The translations under genes and the position numbers were made by a program. Under the pieces are notes generated by a model that saw only the letters and a program-made list of their open reading frames with translations, was not told the DNA's origin and searched no databases. Below, in pieces: positions 8,110 to 19,428 of a DNA stretch of 64,000 bases (position 1 is its first letter; the number at the start of each line of letters is the position of its first letter). Source of the DNA: Cryobacterium lactosi (GTDB lineage: Bacteria; Actinomycetota; Actinomycetes; Actinomycetales; Microbacteriaceae); the NCBI RefSeq assembly GCF_004403945.1, contig NZ_SOHM01000029.1, positions 100,978 through 164,977 of the forward strand, given 5' to 3'.

Positions 8110-9447
8110 TCACCGATTCGTGCGCTGCTCTGAGGTTGTTGGCCTCTGCCAAGGCAATACCAAGACACGCGAATGCGAAGGACTTCGCTGTTCTTGGCGA
8201 CGGGGCATAGGGAAATCTCGCAGCTCTTCTCGCACGGCTAGGTAGATGCTCGTTTGGCCAGCCAATCCGGAGTCGACTGTTGTTCTTCCCACTTGAGACA
8301 TGGTCACACTTGCGCGTTCGGATCTGTTGTGAAGAATCCAAACGATGATCAGCGACAGGACATGAAGCAACGAAACGATACTTGCTGACAGCAGCCCGTA
8401 CGCCAATTGAATAAACATAGTCGACGCCATCACACACGCCAGACTCCCTATAAGCAAGGCTACGGACCTTCGCCATCGCGCATTGCGACCAGCAACGAAG
8501 GCTCTCTGCACCGGGAAGCAGGCTGTGGCTCCGATGGTGCCAACGATGCAGGCTGCACCTAAGGCTCTCGCGAAGAGGCCGGGAACACTTGAGAGGACGC
8601 TCCAATAGGGGTTGGTACTGACGGTCAAGTACACGACAAAGAAGGCAAGGAACACTGCTGTGGTGTACGCAAGAAATAAACCTACAAACTTCCATGAGGC
8701 GGCCCGAACGCTCCTCAAGATCTGCGCCAGGTTCGTATCGGTCAGAATACCCATCGGCGACGAGGACGTGGCGTGACGGAGCCACCGCGTTTGCCATACA
8801 CCTCGGTGGTTGGCTGCCACATCATAGGTTTCTTCTTCGTAAGTCGCCATCGCCATGGCCTCGGCGGGCGATCTTGTATTAGCGGCCGCAATCAGCACAA
8901 AGACCCAGGCAATGCCAGCGACAACTAACGCGAGTATTAGTCCGTCAAATGGAGTGGCCTTCGAGGTGAAATAGACCTGAATACCTCGGATGAGCGCCGA
9001 AGCACCTATGAAGGCGATTAGGACAGACACCCCTACGAGCGTCTCTGACAAGATCAGCGCAGCCGCTTGAGCCTTGTGCAACGAAGCCGTCGAGGCTGCG
9101 AACTCCGCATCCACAAGTGACGATCGAAATACAGGCCGCTTGTCTGAAAGCACGATGCCCACCACAACAAGGGCAAAGACCGAGACCGCGAGCAGAGCTT
9201 CTTCAGGTTCGATGCCGAGAGCTGGAACAGGGATATTGGGGATTTGGACCGCGGAGAAGAGCTCGGCACCATAGAGCAGGATCGAACCAGCAACAGCAAA
9301 TGCCGAAATACGAAGAGCCCGGTTGACAATTGCTCGTCTTGAATCAGTGACGGGAGTCGACACAGGTTTCGTCCTCGTCACTGCCACAGCCTTGCTCCGC
9401 CTGGAACCGCGGAATGGTGCATGACTCTCGACCACAGACTCCCCCAT
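8110..9447 (-). CDS. Polytopic membrane protein of unknown function, 445 aa
   Basis: Family not recognised. After a ~40-residue basic cytoplasmic N-terminus there are about eight hydrophobic segments: residues ~48-68, 85-103, 130-150, 165-190, then a soluble loop of ~60 residues, followed by ~255-275, 290-310, 335-355 and 360-380. A polar tail of ~60 residues closes the protein. No transporter signature or catalytic motif is visible. It is the outermost gene of the accessory region, between the corA debris and the IS481 remnant. The ATG at 9447 starts MGESVVES; no strong ribosome site decides between this and nearby starts. Confidence 0.65.
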   Translation of the reverse strand: MGESVVESHAPFRGSRRSKAVAVTRTKPVSTPVTDSRRAIVNRALRISAFAVAGSILLYGAELFSAVQIPNIPVPALGIEPEEALLAVSVFALVVVGIVLSDKRPVFRSSLVDAEFAASTASLHKAQAAALILSETLVGVSVLIAFIGASALIRGIQVYFTSKATPFDGLILALVVAGIAWVFVLIAAANTRSPAEAMAMATYEEETYDVAANHRGVWQTRWLRHATSSSPMGILTDTNLAQILRSVRAASWKFVGLFLAYTTAVFLAFFVVYLTVSTNPYWSVLSSVPGLFARALGAACIVGTIGATACFPVQRAFVAGRNARWRRSVALLIGSLACVMASTMFIQLAYGLLSASIVSLLHVLSLIIVWILHNRSERASVTMSQVGRTTVDSGLAGQTSIYLAVREELRDFPMPRRQEQRSPSHSRVLVLPWQRPTTSEQRTNR

Positions 9448-9821
9448 TGACTCGAGTCAATCCCGTGGACCCGCCCTCCGATTATGGTCGCGCTTGACTG
9501 CCGGAAACGCCTACGGCCGCTAAGGGACCACCCCCATTTCGAGGTTCTAGTCCACGGGCTGCCGCAGACGTCCCCGCTCACACCGCTTTCGTTCCAACCT
9601 GCGCGTTCGGCACTGCCAAGTCATCGAACCTGTCGGGGCCAGCGAGTCGACCTTCTTGTGCGCGCATTTGCGCAATGCTCACCGTTGACAGGCGACCAGG
9701 CAACGGTGCGCTACCTTCACCAGCAAGACCCCTCTGGTCATACCCGATGCGGTGACTGGCGTGCCGGTTGGCTAGTTGTACTGAGCCGACAGGTTGGTGA
9801 CAGTAGGGGTTGAAAAAAGGG
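9448..9821. other. Intergenic stretch, no gene seen
   Basis: About 370 bp between the membrane protein start and the IS481 remnant. Frames are short and have no recognisable product. There is a region suited to promoters for the minus-strand gene (ATTGACTCGAG near 9447-9460), but nothing I would call. Confidence 0.4.
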
Positions 9822-9875
9822 AGAACCTCCGGTTCTAGTGGAGATGTCTAAGTCGCCACGAACGCGGAGGTTCTC
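9822..9875 (+). repeat. Left-end inverted repeat of the IS481-family remnant
   Basis: GAGAACCTCC (9822-9831) is the exact inverse of GGAGGTTCTC (9866-9875), immediately before the transposase ATG at 9876. It forms a 10-bp stem around the start. This is probably the left end of the element. The matching right end is absent downstream. Confidence 0.55.
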
Positions 9876-10490
9876 ATGCCCCACGCTAATACCCGTTTGA
9901 CCCTTCATGGAAGGTCACTGCTGATCGAACGGGTCGTCGTTGATGGCCGCCCGGTCTCGCACGTCGCCAAGGAACTCGGCATCTCCCGGCAGTGCGCGAA
10001 TCGGTGGCTCAATCGCCACCGTGCCGAAGGGACGACTGGGCTTCATAACCGGTGGTCTCGACCGCGCACCAGCCCGAGGAAGACCAGCGCCGACACGAAG
10101 CCGCTGTCGTGGTCGCCCGTCTCCTGGATCGCGATGGTCCGCTGCGGATCCCAGCCGTCACGAAGGTTCCCCGGTGACGGTATCGCGGATCCTGACCCGC
10201 GACGGCTTCCCACCACTGTCCTGGCTGGACCCGATCACCGGCGAGACAACCCGCTCCTCCCGGGCGAGCACGAACCAGTACGAGCGCGATCGGCCAGGCG
10301 AGCTGGTCCATACCGACGTGAAGAAATTGGGCCGCATCCCGGACGGCGGCGGCTGGCGCGCGCTCGGCCGAGAAGCGACCGTGGCCCACAACCACAAGAA
10401 GGTCCGCATCGGATTCGATTACGTCCACGCCGTCATCGACGACCACTCCCGCCTCTCGCTCACCGTTAGTGACTACACGCCGCCCGATTT
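9876..10490 (+). pseudogene. IS481-family transposase, frameshifted and truncated
   Basis: The N-terminal helix-turn-helix is readable in the first frame (RPVSHVAKELGISRQCANRW). It continues in another frame as RHEAAVVVARLLDRDGPLRI (near 10092-10150), and in a third from VSRILTRDGFPP through ERDRPGELVHTDVKKLGRI to the start of the DDE core, VIDDHSRL. At least two frameshifts are therefore needed. The reading ends soon after the second catalytic Asp region, so the last DDE glutamate and the right end are missing. Known: IS481 transposases are ~320-390 aa DDE enzymes. This copy is inactive. Confidence 0.9.
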
Positions 10491-10618
10491 CCCCGCACTG
10501 GGCTCTGTCGCGCTCGACTGATCGCGACAGGCGCTCGGCATACCGGCTGCTCTCGCCTGGTGCAGGCATGTCATAGGAGACGAACCGGGCAAGGCCTCAG
10601 CCGTCGCTGAGCCGCACC

Positions 10619-11599
10619 TCAACCGTTCAGATCGAGCTCCACACCAACGCCGCGTGCCCGCGCCTCGTGCACAAGCAGATCGGCGATCGCGAGGTCTTGC
10701 GCTCCGATGCCCACCGAGTCGAACAGGGTGATCTGTTCGGCGCTCGTGCGGCCCGGGCGCAGGCCCGCGAGCACTTGGCCGACGGTTCCGACCACGTCAT
10801 CGAGGGTGAGAGCTCCCTCCCCCACTGCCAGCATGAGGTCGCCCGATTTGGTCTCGGCCGTGGCCATGTCGTCGACCCAGACCGAAGCCCGGGCCATCGT
10901 GGCCGAGTCGACCTCGCGTTCGTCGGGCCTGGGGCGGGCGCCGACGACGTTGAGGTGCTGGCCGGGGCGGAGCCAGTCCCCGCGGACGATTGGGGTGACG
11001 GACGGGGTGAGCGTGCAGATCGCATCCGCTTGGGCAAAGACCGACGCGCACTCTTCCACCACCTCGATGGCGCCGTCCCACTCGAGAGAGTCGGCGAGGG
11101 CTGCCGCGCGCACCGGGGTGCGCGACCAGATGACGAGCCGGTTCCAGTCCCGCACCCCCCGCAGAGCCTCGACGTGCTCGCGGGCGAGCCCGCCCGCGCC
11201 CACGAGGCCGAGCACCCGGCTGTCCTCGCGGGCCAGGGCACGGGTCGCAACAGCGCTGGCCGCAGCGGTGCGCACCCGGGTGGGCACCCCGCCGTGCAGC
11301 AGGGCCACCGGGGCGCCGTTCTCGCGGTCGAGCACCACGATCATCGAGCGCTGGGTCGGCAGGCCCCGGGCGGAGTTGTCGGGCACGTCGGCGAGGAGCT
11401 TGACCGCGGCGGTGCCGGTGGTGTCCGACAGCGCGGCCATGAGCACGTAGCGACCGGTGCCCGCGTTGGTGCCCATGGAGGTGGGCGGCGGCTGGTTGGC
11501 CGCGCCCCGGGCGATGTCGGTGAAGATCTGCGCCACGGCCCGCTCGGTGGCCGGTCGGTCGACGAGGGCTTCGAGTTGCGACGCGGTGAGCACGATCAT
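10619..11599 (-). CDS. Ornithine cyclodeaminase / mu-crystallin family dehydrogenase
   Basis: 326 residues starting MIVLTASQLEALV; the ATG at 11599 overlaps the upstream stop by ATGA. Seen: Rossmann motif LGLVGAGGLAREHVEAL (~130-146) for NAD(P), the substrate-side MSMIVV-like segment RSMIVVLDRENG, and VVGARPRPDEREVD typical of the family. Known family activities are ornithine cyclodeaminase, alanine dehydrogenase and ketimine or delta-pyrroline-carboxylate reductase; the sequence alone does not choose. It is the last gene of the uptake operon, so it probably acts on the imported compound or the product of the upstream amidohydrolase. Confidence 0.88.
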   Translation of the reverse strand: MIVLTASQLEALVDRPATERAVAQIFTDIARGAANQPPPTSMGTNAGTGRYVLMAALSDTTGTAAVKLLADVPDNSARGLPTQRSMIVVLDRENGAPVALLHGGVPTRVRTAAASAVATRALAREDSRVLGLVGAGGLAREHVEALRGVRDWNRLVIWSRTPVRAAALADSLEWDGAIEVVEECASVFAQADAICTLTPSVTPIVRGDWLRPGQHLNVVGARPRPDEREVDSATMARASVWVDDMATAETKSGDLMLAVGEGALTLDDVVGTVGQVLAGLRPGRTSAEQITLFDSVGIGAQDLAIADLLVHEARARGVGVELDLNG

Positions 11600-12810
11600 G
11601 CGGCAGCCGTGAGTTCGAGGCCGTCGGCCACGACCGTGCCGCGGAACAGCACAGTGCGGTCGGGCAGCCGATCCATCACCGCGCTGGTGACGGTCTCGCC
11701 GGTGATGAGCTGCAGGTCGGCGGGGTCGCCGACGGCAACTCCCGGTCGGTCGAGGTGCCCCCGCAGTGCCGGGGCGGTGCCAAGCACCGAACGCCCGCCG
11801 ATGGTGGCCACCGCCACGCAATGCTCGATGTCTTCGTCACGACGGAAGTTGTTCGTGAAGGCCATCTGCCACGTGCGGTCGAGCATGTCGCCGTTGCCGT
11901 ACGGCGACCAGTAGTCCCGCTGACCGTCCTCACCGAGTCCCAGACGGATGCCGTGTTCGGCGATCAGCAGCGTCGGCAACGGCGTCGCGGGGGCGATCGT
12001 CGCCCAGGCGATGTCGAGTTCGGCGAACTGCTCGAGCAGGGGCACCAACTGGGCGTGCGGCAACTGGCCGAGCCCGTAGCCATGCGAGATGGTGACCCGG
12101 CCGGTCATACCGAGCGCGCGGGTGCGCTCCACAATGAGTTCGGCCGAGAACTTCGCCAGCTGATCCGGCTCGTGCAGGTGGATGTCGATGGGAGCGTCGA
12201 AGCGTTCGGCCAGCCCGAAGACCAAGTCGAGATGCTTCGCGGGGTCACGATCGAGCAGGCAGGGGTCGATCCCCCCGACCACGTCGGCGCCCTGGCGCAT
12301 GGCCTCTTCGAGCAGCTCGAAGGAGCCCTCCTCGCGCAGCAGTCCGGCCTGCGGGAACGCGATCACCTCCACCGTGGCGCGATCCTGGTGTGCCTCCTTG
12401 GCCGCAAGCACACCCTGCAACCGTTCGAGGCCCGCATCCACGTCGACCTGGGCGTAGCTGCGCACGCTCGTGGTGCCGTGCGCGACCATACGGCCCAGGG
12501 TTTCGGTGGTGCGCTCGGCCATGGACGTCTCCGCACCACGCCAATTGGCCCGGTCGTTGAGCATCATGCCCCACACCCCCGGCACACCCGTGTGTTCGCG
12601 GAACGGCAAGCCGAGGCGGGTGGAGTCGAGGTGCACGTGCACGTCGGCGAACGACGGCAGCAGGATGCGACCCCGCCCCTCGATCAACGTCTCGCCGGCC
12701 TGCGGAGCGGTGCCGGGCGGGTGGACCTCGGCGATGACGCCGTCGACCAGCCGGATGTCGGCCGCGGCGCCGCCCCAGGGGCGTGCGTCGGTGATCAGAG
12801 CGCGACTCAC
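11596..12810 (-). CDS. Amidohydrolase, cytosine deaminase (CodA)-like
   Basis: 404 residues with a GTG start overlapping the binding-protein stop (GTGA). Metal and catalytic motifs of the CodA-type amidohydrolase superfamily are present: HVHLD (near residue 60), HLHE (~205), SHGYGLG (~240) and GEDGQRDYWSP (~300), the last like the GxDxxxDxxxP motif of cytosine deaminase. Known: these TIM-barrel enzymes deaminate cytosine, creatinine, isoguanine or related ring compounds, or open cyclic amides. In this operon the enzyme probably processes a nitrogenous ring compound brought in by the Dpp-type importer. Exact substrate unknown. Confidence 0.88.
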   Translation of the reverse strand: MSRALITDARPWGGAAADIRLVDGVIAEVHPPGTAPQAGETLIEGRGRILLPSFADVHVHLDSTRLGLPFREHTGVPGVWGMMLNDRANWRGAETSMAERTTETLGRMVAHGTTSVRSYAQVDVDAGLERLQGVLAAKEAHQDRATVEVIAFPQAGLLREEGSFELLEEAMRQGADVVGGIDPCLLDRDPAKHLDLVFGLAERFDAPIDIHLHEPDQLAKFSAELIVERTRALGMTGRVTISHGYGLGQLPHAQLVPLLEQFAELDIAWATIAPATPLPTLLIAEHGIRLGLGEDGQRDYWSPYGNGDMLDRTWQMAFTNNFRRDEDIEHCVAVATIGGRSVLGTAPALRGHLDRPGVAVGDPADLQLITGETVTSAVMDRLPDRTVLFRGTVVADGLELTAAA

Positions 12811-14351
12811 TTGAAGCTCGTCTGGGTGAAGTCGAACAGGCCGTCGGCGCGGGGCGTCCAGTCGAGGTCGGGGTCGGCAGCGTAGTTGTTCATCGGCACG
12901 TAGAGCGGCACGTAGTAGCCCTGCTCGTTGCTGTAGCTGAGCAGTTCCGTGAACACGTCGAGGCGGCTCTCGCCCTCCACACCGCGCTGCTCGGCGGCCA
13001 GTTCGGCGGTGCGCGGGTCCTGCGCGTAGTTGTTGTTCCCGGCCGGCTCGTACAGGTCGGTGAGCGGCAGATCGCCGTCCACGGTGGAAGGCGCCCAGGT
13101 GTTCAGGTAGATCCCCTCCATCTCCCGGCCGCGCACCTTGAGAGTGTGTGCCTGCTGGTCGGCTCCGCGCAGGTCGACCGTGAAGCCAACATCCTCGAGG
13201 GAAGCCTGGATGGTCTGGGCCACATCCGCGGAGAGCGGGATGCGACCGTCGGTGGCGTAGTCGAACGGGATCGGCTCCCCGGCGTACCCGGCCTCGGCGA
13301 GCAGCTCGCGGGCCCGGTCGGGGTCGTAGCCCGGGTCGGTCACCTCGTCGCTGTAGCCCTCCACGGCCGGGGCGAGGGTCGTGCTGGCGGGCTCGGCGAG
13401 CCCGGAGAGCAGGCCCTCGGTGATGGCCTCCTTGTCGATAGCGAGGCCGATGGCTTCGCGGATGCGCGCATCCGTCAGCACGCCGCTGGTGGAGTTGACG
13501 CCGAGGAAGACGACACCGTTGGAGAGTGCGGAGAACACCTGGGCGGAGTCCTGGCTCTCCACCGACTCCACCTGGGTCGGGCCGATGGGAGCCACGTCGA
13601 GGCTGCCGGAGAGCACGCCGTTGACCCGGGACTCGTCGGAGGAGACCGGCTGCAGCGAGATCGATTCGATCGCCGGTGCCGCGCCCCAGTAGTCGTCGTT
13701 GCGCACCAGGTCGTAGGAGACGCCGGTCTGGATCTTGTCGAAGACGTACGGTCCCGAGCCGATCGGGGCCTGCGCGAACGCGTCGGCTCCCATCTCCTGG
13801 TAGGTGTCGGCGGGCACGATCGAGATCAACGAGGTGTTGCGCGGGAACGCCGAGAACGGCGACTTGAGAATGAAGCGCACCGTGAGGTCGTCAACGGCTT
13901 CGACCGAGGCGACCGAACTGAGGTAGGCGAAGTTCTCGCCGGTGGGGTCGGCGAGGATGGTCTGGTACGAGAACGCCACGTCCTCGGCGGTGATGGCCTC
14001 ACCATTGCTGGCGGTGACGCCCTCCTGCAGGGTGAAGTCCCACTGGGTGAGGTCGTCGTTGGGGGTCCACTCGGTGGCGAGCTTGGGGGCGAGTTCACCG
14101 TCGGCGGTGATCGTGACGAGCTGGTCGAAGGTGTGGAAGAACACCGACAGCACCACCAGGGCGCCGGACTTGATCGGGTCCATCGAGGTGGGGTCGGTGG
14201 GGATCGCGGCGACGATGCGCGTCGGGGTGTCGCCCGAGCCGGCGTCACCGCCCTCGTCGAAGCCGCCGGCGCACCCGGAGAGCAGCAGGGTTCCGGTGGC
14301 GGCGAGCGCGCCGATGCTGAGCATCCGGCGGCGGAAGGTGGATGTGGGCAT
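12807..14351 (-). CDS. Peptide/nickel-type ABC transporter substrate-binding lipoprotein (SBP family 5)
   Basis: 514 residues. The start MPTSTFRRR at 14351 is chosen for the AGGA 8 bases upstream; an ATG four codons earlier is possible. The signal peptide ends in lipobox LLLSGCAGG, so the protein is anchored outside the membrane. Family-5 features are visible: LATEWTPNDDLTQWDFTL, the disordered DP-rich N-terminal part, and RELLAEAGYAG near residue 360. Known: these proteins deliver oligopeptides or small nitrogenous compounds to Dpp/Opp permeases. It lies between the ATPase gene (53 bp upstream) and the amidohydrolase (4-bp overlap). The enzymes beside it suggest a ligand other than a plain peptide. 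Confidence 0.92.
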   Translation of the reverse strand: MPTSTFRRRMLSIGALAATGTLLLSGCAGGFDEGGDAGSGDTPTRIVAAIPTDPTSMDPIKSGALVVLSVFFHTFDQLVTITADGELAPKLATEWTPNDDLTQWDFTLQEGVTASNGEAITAEDVAFSYQTILADPTGENFAYLSSVASVEAVDDLTVRFILKSPFSAFPRNTSLISIVPADTYQEMGADAFAQAPIGSGPYVFDKIQTGVSYDLVRNDDYWGAAPAIESISLQPVSSDESRVNGVLSGSLDVAPIGPTQVESVESQDSAQVFSALSNGVVFLGVNSTSGVLTDARIREAIGLAIDKEAITEGLLSGLAEPASTTLAPAVEGYSDEVTDPGYDPDRARELLAEAGYAGEPIPFDYATDGRIPLSADVAQTIQASLEDVGFTVDLRGADQQAHTLKVRGREMEGIYLNTWAPSTVDGDLPLTDLYEPAGNNNYAQDPRTAELAAEQRGVEGESRLDVFTELLSYSNEQGYYVPLYVPMNNYAADPDLDWTPRADGLFDFTQTSFK

Positions 14352-14404
14352 GGGGATCCTCATTTCGGTGGGTGACACAAAGGGGACGAAGGGTGGCTGT
14401 GGGG

Positions 14405-16029
<1,625 letters not shown>

Positions 16030-16033
<4 letters not shown>

Positions 16034-16905
16034 CGCATTCCTCCCTTTCGCAGCAGGCCGCCGCGGGTCTCGGCCGTGAACTGCTGGCTCAGAAACTGCA
16101 CGCCGCCCACGGCGAGCAGCATCACCAGGCCGGGCAGCAGCGCCAGCCACGGGTCACCGGCGAGATGACGCTGGCCGTCGAAGATCATCGAACCCCAGCT
16201 GGGCACGGGCGGTTGCACGCCGAGACCGAGGTACTCGAGTGACGAGGTGATGAGCACGATCGTGGCCACGTCGGTCGCCGCGATGATGAGGGTGTGCGGC
16301 CACACATTGGGCACGATGTGCCGGGTGAGCACCCACACCGAGTCGCCGCCCTGGGTGAGCGGGGAGACCACGAAGTCCTGTCGGCGCAGCGCCGCGGCGA
16401 TGTTGCGGGTGACCCGGGCGTAGCCGACCCACCAGGTGCAGCCGAGCACCAGGATCGTCAGGCCGGCGCTGGGTCGCAGCACCGCGCAGATAGCGATGAG
16501 CAGCAGCACGACCGGCATGGCCAGGGTCACGTTGCTCACCAGGGTGATGAGCGCCTCGAGGCGGCCGCCGTAGTACCCGGCGAGGATGCCGATCAGGCTG
16601 CCCAGCACGGCATTCATGATCACGATCACCACGGTCATGCCCAGGGTCACGGCCGAGGCGAGCGCGAGGCGGCTGAGCAGGTCGCGGCCGAGCGCATCGG
16701 TGCCGAGCGGATGCGCCGGGTCGGCGAAGGGCGGCCGCAGGGCCGCCCGCAGGTCTTGGCCCATCGGGTCGAAGCCGGGCAGCAGCGGCACGATGGCGGT
16801 GAGCAACAGCACCGTGCCGAGCATCAGCGCGCCCACGGCGGCGCCGGGGCGGGGCCGCCACCGTCGCACGACGGGGGCGGTGGCCAGGGTGAGTGAGGTG
16901 GTCAT
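16030..16905 (-). CDS. Dpp/Opp-type ABC permease, DppC-like
   Basis: 291 residues. It has an N-terminal membrane helix after residues 25-45, the short soluble segment HPLGTDALGRDLLSRLA characteristic of OppC/DppC proteins, and then five further membrane segments. The EAA-type coupling loop VLTRHIVPNVWPH is near residue 205. The start at 16905 overlaps the upstream permease stop by 4 bp. Partner of the DppB-like gene. Confidence 0.93.
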
Positions 16906-17876
16906 GCGGCCGCCGTCCTGGTGTCGATGCGGCGCACGAGCACGTCCACCGCGGTGTTGACGATCACGAAGGCGAGGGCCACGAAGACCAGGCCCGCCTG
17001 CACGATCGGGAAGTCACGCTGGCTGACCGCGTCCGTGAGGAGCTTGCCGAGGCCGGGCCACGCGAAGACGACCTCGACGACCACGGTGCCGCCGAGCAGA
17101 CCGCCGAGGTTGAGGCCGGCCATGCCGAGCACCGGCACGATCGCGTTGGGCAGCATCCGGGTGAACAACACGGTGGAGCGGCGTTGGCCCTGGGCGATAG
17201 CGGTGCGCACGTAGTCTTGCCCGGCTTGCTCGCTCAGCGCGGCATCCAGCAGCCGAAGGTACATGACGAACTGACCGGTGGCCAGGGTGGCGACTGGCAG
17301 CACCAGGCTGGCGTAGCTCGTGCGGCCCAGCGACGGGAGGGCGCCGAGCAGAACGGAGAACACCAGCACCAGGAGAAGGGCGAAGAAGAAGTCGGGCACC
17401 GATTGGCGGATGGCGCCGGCCCAGCCGACGATCGCCCGCAGGACCCGACTGCCGGTGAGCTGGATGGTCAGGGCCGCGACGACCGCGAGGGCGAGGCCGA
17501 TCAGGAAGGCCCAGAACGCGAGTTCGATCGTGGCGGGCACGCGCTGGAGAACGAGACCGAGTGCGGATTCGCGCAGCCGGTAGGAATCACCGAAGTCGCC
17601 GGTGACGAGGCCGACGAGGGTGTCGAGGTACTGCACGAGGAGGGGGCGGTCGAAGCCGAGCGAGGAATTGAGCGCTTGGACGTCGGCCTGGGTCGCGTTG
17701 TCGGGCAGGAGCAGCGCACCGGGTTCGCCGGTGGCACGGCCGAGCACGAAGGCGATGGTCACCACGGCGAGCACTGTGGCGACGGCGAGGGCCAATCGGC
17801 GGGCGATGAATAGGAGCACGTCAATGACGCTAGGTGACGGTCTGCCCGGCATGGGCTGGTGTAACACGCTCGTCAC
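16902..17876 (-). CDS. Dpp/Opp-type ABC permease, DppB-like
   Basis: 324 residues, first gene of the six-gene operon. Seen: an N-terminal helix (LALAVATVLAVVTIAFVLGR), the extracytoplasmic loop with LGFDRPLLVQYLDTLVGLVTGDFG typical of OppB/DppB in shorter pieces, then five membrane segments and the EAA loop TRMLPNAIVPVLGMAGLNLGG. The start could be the GTG at 17876 or the ATG at 17852 (MPGRPSPSV); neither has a strong ribosome site. The promoter lies in the 17880-17990 divergent region with GntR-type operators. Confidence 0.92.
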   Translation of the reverse strand: MTSVLHQPMPGRPSPSVIDVLLFIARRLALAVATVLAVVTIAFVLGRATGEPGALLLPDNATQADVQALNSSLGFDRPLLVQYLDTLVGLVTGDFGDSYRLRESALGLVLQRVPATIELAFWAFLIGLALAVVAALTIQLTGSRVLRAIVGWAGAIRQSVPDFFFALLLVLVFSVLLGALPSLGRTSYASLVLPVATLATGQFVMYLRLLDAALSEQAGQDYVRTAIAQGQRRSTVLFTRMLPNAIVPVLGMAGLNLGGLLGGTVVVEVVFAWPGLGKLLTDAVSQRDFPIVQAGLVFVALAFVIVNTAVDVLVRRIDTRTAAA

Positions 17877-17902
17877 ATACTTCTTACGTCAGCGTCACTT
17901 TC

Positions 17903-17964
17903 GCATACCAAATGGCATTTTTTGCGTTTTGTTTCGCCCTAAACACCCTGTTTGGTATTCCAAA
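17903..17964. promoter_or_regulatory. Divergent promoter region with GntR-type operators
   Basis: A perfect 14-bp palindrome, TTTGGTATTCCAAA, lies at 17951-17964. A second half-site, GCATACCAAA, at 17903-17912 is the inverse of TTTGGTATGC. The sites sit between the uptake operon and the GntR regulator, 33-50 bases before the regulator start. FCD-subfamily GntR proteins bind TTGGTATACCAA-like palindromes, so autoregulation and control of the operon are likely. Confidence 0.65.
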
Positions 17965-17996
17965 TGCGCGGTAGCGGACGTGCCAGAATGGTGACC

Positions 17997-18707
17997 ATGA
18001 GCCTCGAACAGACCCCAGCACGTATCGCGAATGTGCTGCGTGAGCAGATCATCACGGGCGAGCTGACGATGGGGTCGAAGCTCAATGAGCGCGAGATCGC
18101 CGAGCGCCTCCAGGTGTCGCGCATTCCTGTCCGCGAAGCGCTGCCGATCCTCGAGTCCGAGGGGTTCATCAGCACCCAACCGCGGCGTGGAGCGGTCGTG
18201 CACGCGCTCACACTCACTGACGCCGTCGAACTCTTCGATCTGCGCCGTCAACTCGAACCGATGGCGTCGGCATTCGCCGCACGACGGGCCGCTGCGGGCG
18301 CCGACGTCGGGCCGATGCTCGCCGCGCTCCGCACCGCCCGTGGCGCCATCGCTCCGCTCACGGCGCTGGATGCTCTCGACGACGGCGCCCCACCGTCAAC
18401 AGTCAACTCCGACCTGCACGAGGAGATCATCACCCTCGCCGATCACGCCCTGTTGCAGCGCGTGACGAAACTCATGAGCGGGCGCGTTCGGTGGCTCTTC
18501 CGTCTCACTCCCCAGCGTGACACCACGGCGATGTGGGTCGAACACCGCGAAATCGTCGACGCCATCGTCGCCGGGCAGGCCGACGTCGCCGAGCTCCTCA
18601 CTGCGGCCCACGTGGAGCGGGGACGCTTCGAGTCGATGCCGCTGTTGGCCGAACTGCTGCCCGCCGCGGCGCCCGCGGCGCTCCGGAGACGACGCAAGGC
18701 GAGCTGA
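17997..18707 (+). CDS. GntR-family regulator, FCD (FadR) subfamily
   Basis: 236 residues from MSLEQTPARI; an in-frame ATG three codons earlier (17988) is equally possible. N-terminal winged helix: ANVLREQIITGELTMGSKLNE, then RLQVSRIPVREALPILESEG. The C-terminal all-helical FCD effector domain has FDLRRQLEPMA and the metal/ligand histidine regions DLHEEII and EHREIVDAI. It diverges from the Dpp/amidohydrolase operon with palindromes between, and most likely represses that operon until a metabolite binds. Confidence 0.9.
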   Translation: MSLEQTPARIANVLREQIITGELTMGSKLNEREIAERLQVSRIPVREALPILESEGFISTQPRRGAVVHALTLTDAVELFDLRRQLEPMASAFAARRAAAGADVGPMLAALRTARGAIAPLTALDALDDGAPPSTVNSDLHEEIITLADHALLQRVTKLMSGRVRWLFRLTPQRDTTAMWVEHREIVDAIVAGQADVAELLTAAHVERGRFESMPLLAELLPAAAPAALRRRRKAS

Positions 18708-18749
18708 CACGGCCGGACACCGGGCGTGGGAGATCCTAGGCTCGGACGC

Positions 18750-19349
18750 ATGGCACTCGAGATCACGACCGCGTATGCCCGCCGTGCGGTGGAGTACGCA
18801 GAGCACCTGGGCTCGATGACGGCGGTGCATCCAGCGGATCTGCAGCTGGTCACCGGGTGGGCCGACCGGCTCGAGGGCCCGGTGATCGATGCCGGCTGCG
18901 GCCCCGGGCACTGGACGGGGTATCTCGCCGAGCGTGGAGTGGACATTCGGGGCGTCGACCTGGTGCCGGGCTTCATTGATCACGCCCGGCAGGCCCATCC
19001 CCACGTGTCTTTCACGGTCGGCGACATCGCCGCGTTTCCGGAACCAGCTGGCACGGTTGCGGGCGTTCTGGCCTGGTACTCGCTTATTCACCATGAGCCG
19101 GGCTCCCTCCGGCACGCTCTTGCCGAGTTCGCCCGGGTGCTGCGCCCGAACGGGGAGCTCCTGCTCGGCTTCTTCGAAGGACCGGTTCTCGAAGAGTTCG
19201 AGCACGCCATCACGACCGCGTATCGCTGGCCCGTCGACGCGCTGAGCGACGAGCTGCGTTCCGCTCGCTTCGACATCGTTGAGGCCCATACGCGCACGGG
19301 GCCGGGGCACCGGCCTCATGGGGCGATCCTCGCTCGCGTTCCCGCCTAG
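18750..19349 (+). CDS. SAM-dependent class I methyltransferase
   Basis: 199 residues from MALEITTAYA. SAM-binding motif I VIDAGCGPGHWTGYLA (~48-63), acidic motif II VRGVDL-type IRGVDLVPG, and post-I segment LAWYSLIHH are present. No substrate domain is recognisable; the protein is a minimal methyltransferase fold. It starts 42 bp after the GntR gene in the same direction. Confidence 0.85.
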   Translation: MALEITTAYARRAVEYAEHLGSMTAVHPADLQLVTGWADRLEGPVIDAGCGPGHWTGYLAERGVDIRGVDLVPGFIDHARQAHPHVSFTVGDIAAFPEPAGTVAGVLAWYSLIHHEPGSLRHALAEFARVLRPNGELLLGFFEGPVLEEFEHAITTAYRWPVDALSDELRSARFDIVEAHTRTGPGHRPHGAILARVPA

Positions 19350-19428
19350 ACGGATGCCGCCCGTCGCGGACTGAGTCGACGACGAAGAGCGCTTCCGGGA
19401 ACAACGTCGTTCGTTGCGGAGTGGTACG

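Noticed and set aside
10667-11914. Plus-strand frame of 415 codons, His/Gly-rich
   Set aside because: Antisense to the cyclodeaminase-family and amidohydrolase genes; composition typical of high-GC shadow frames.
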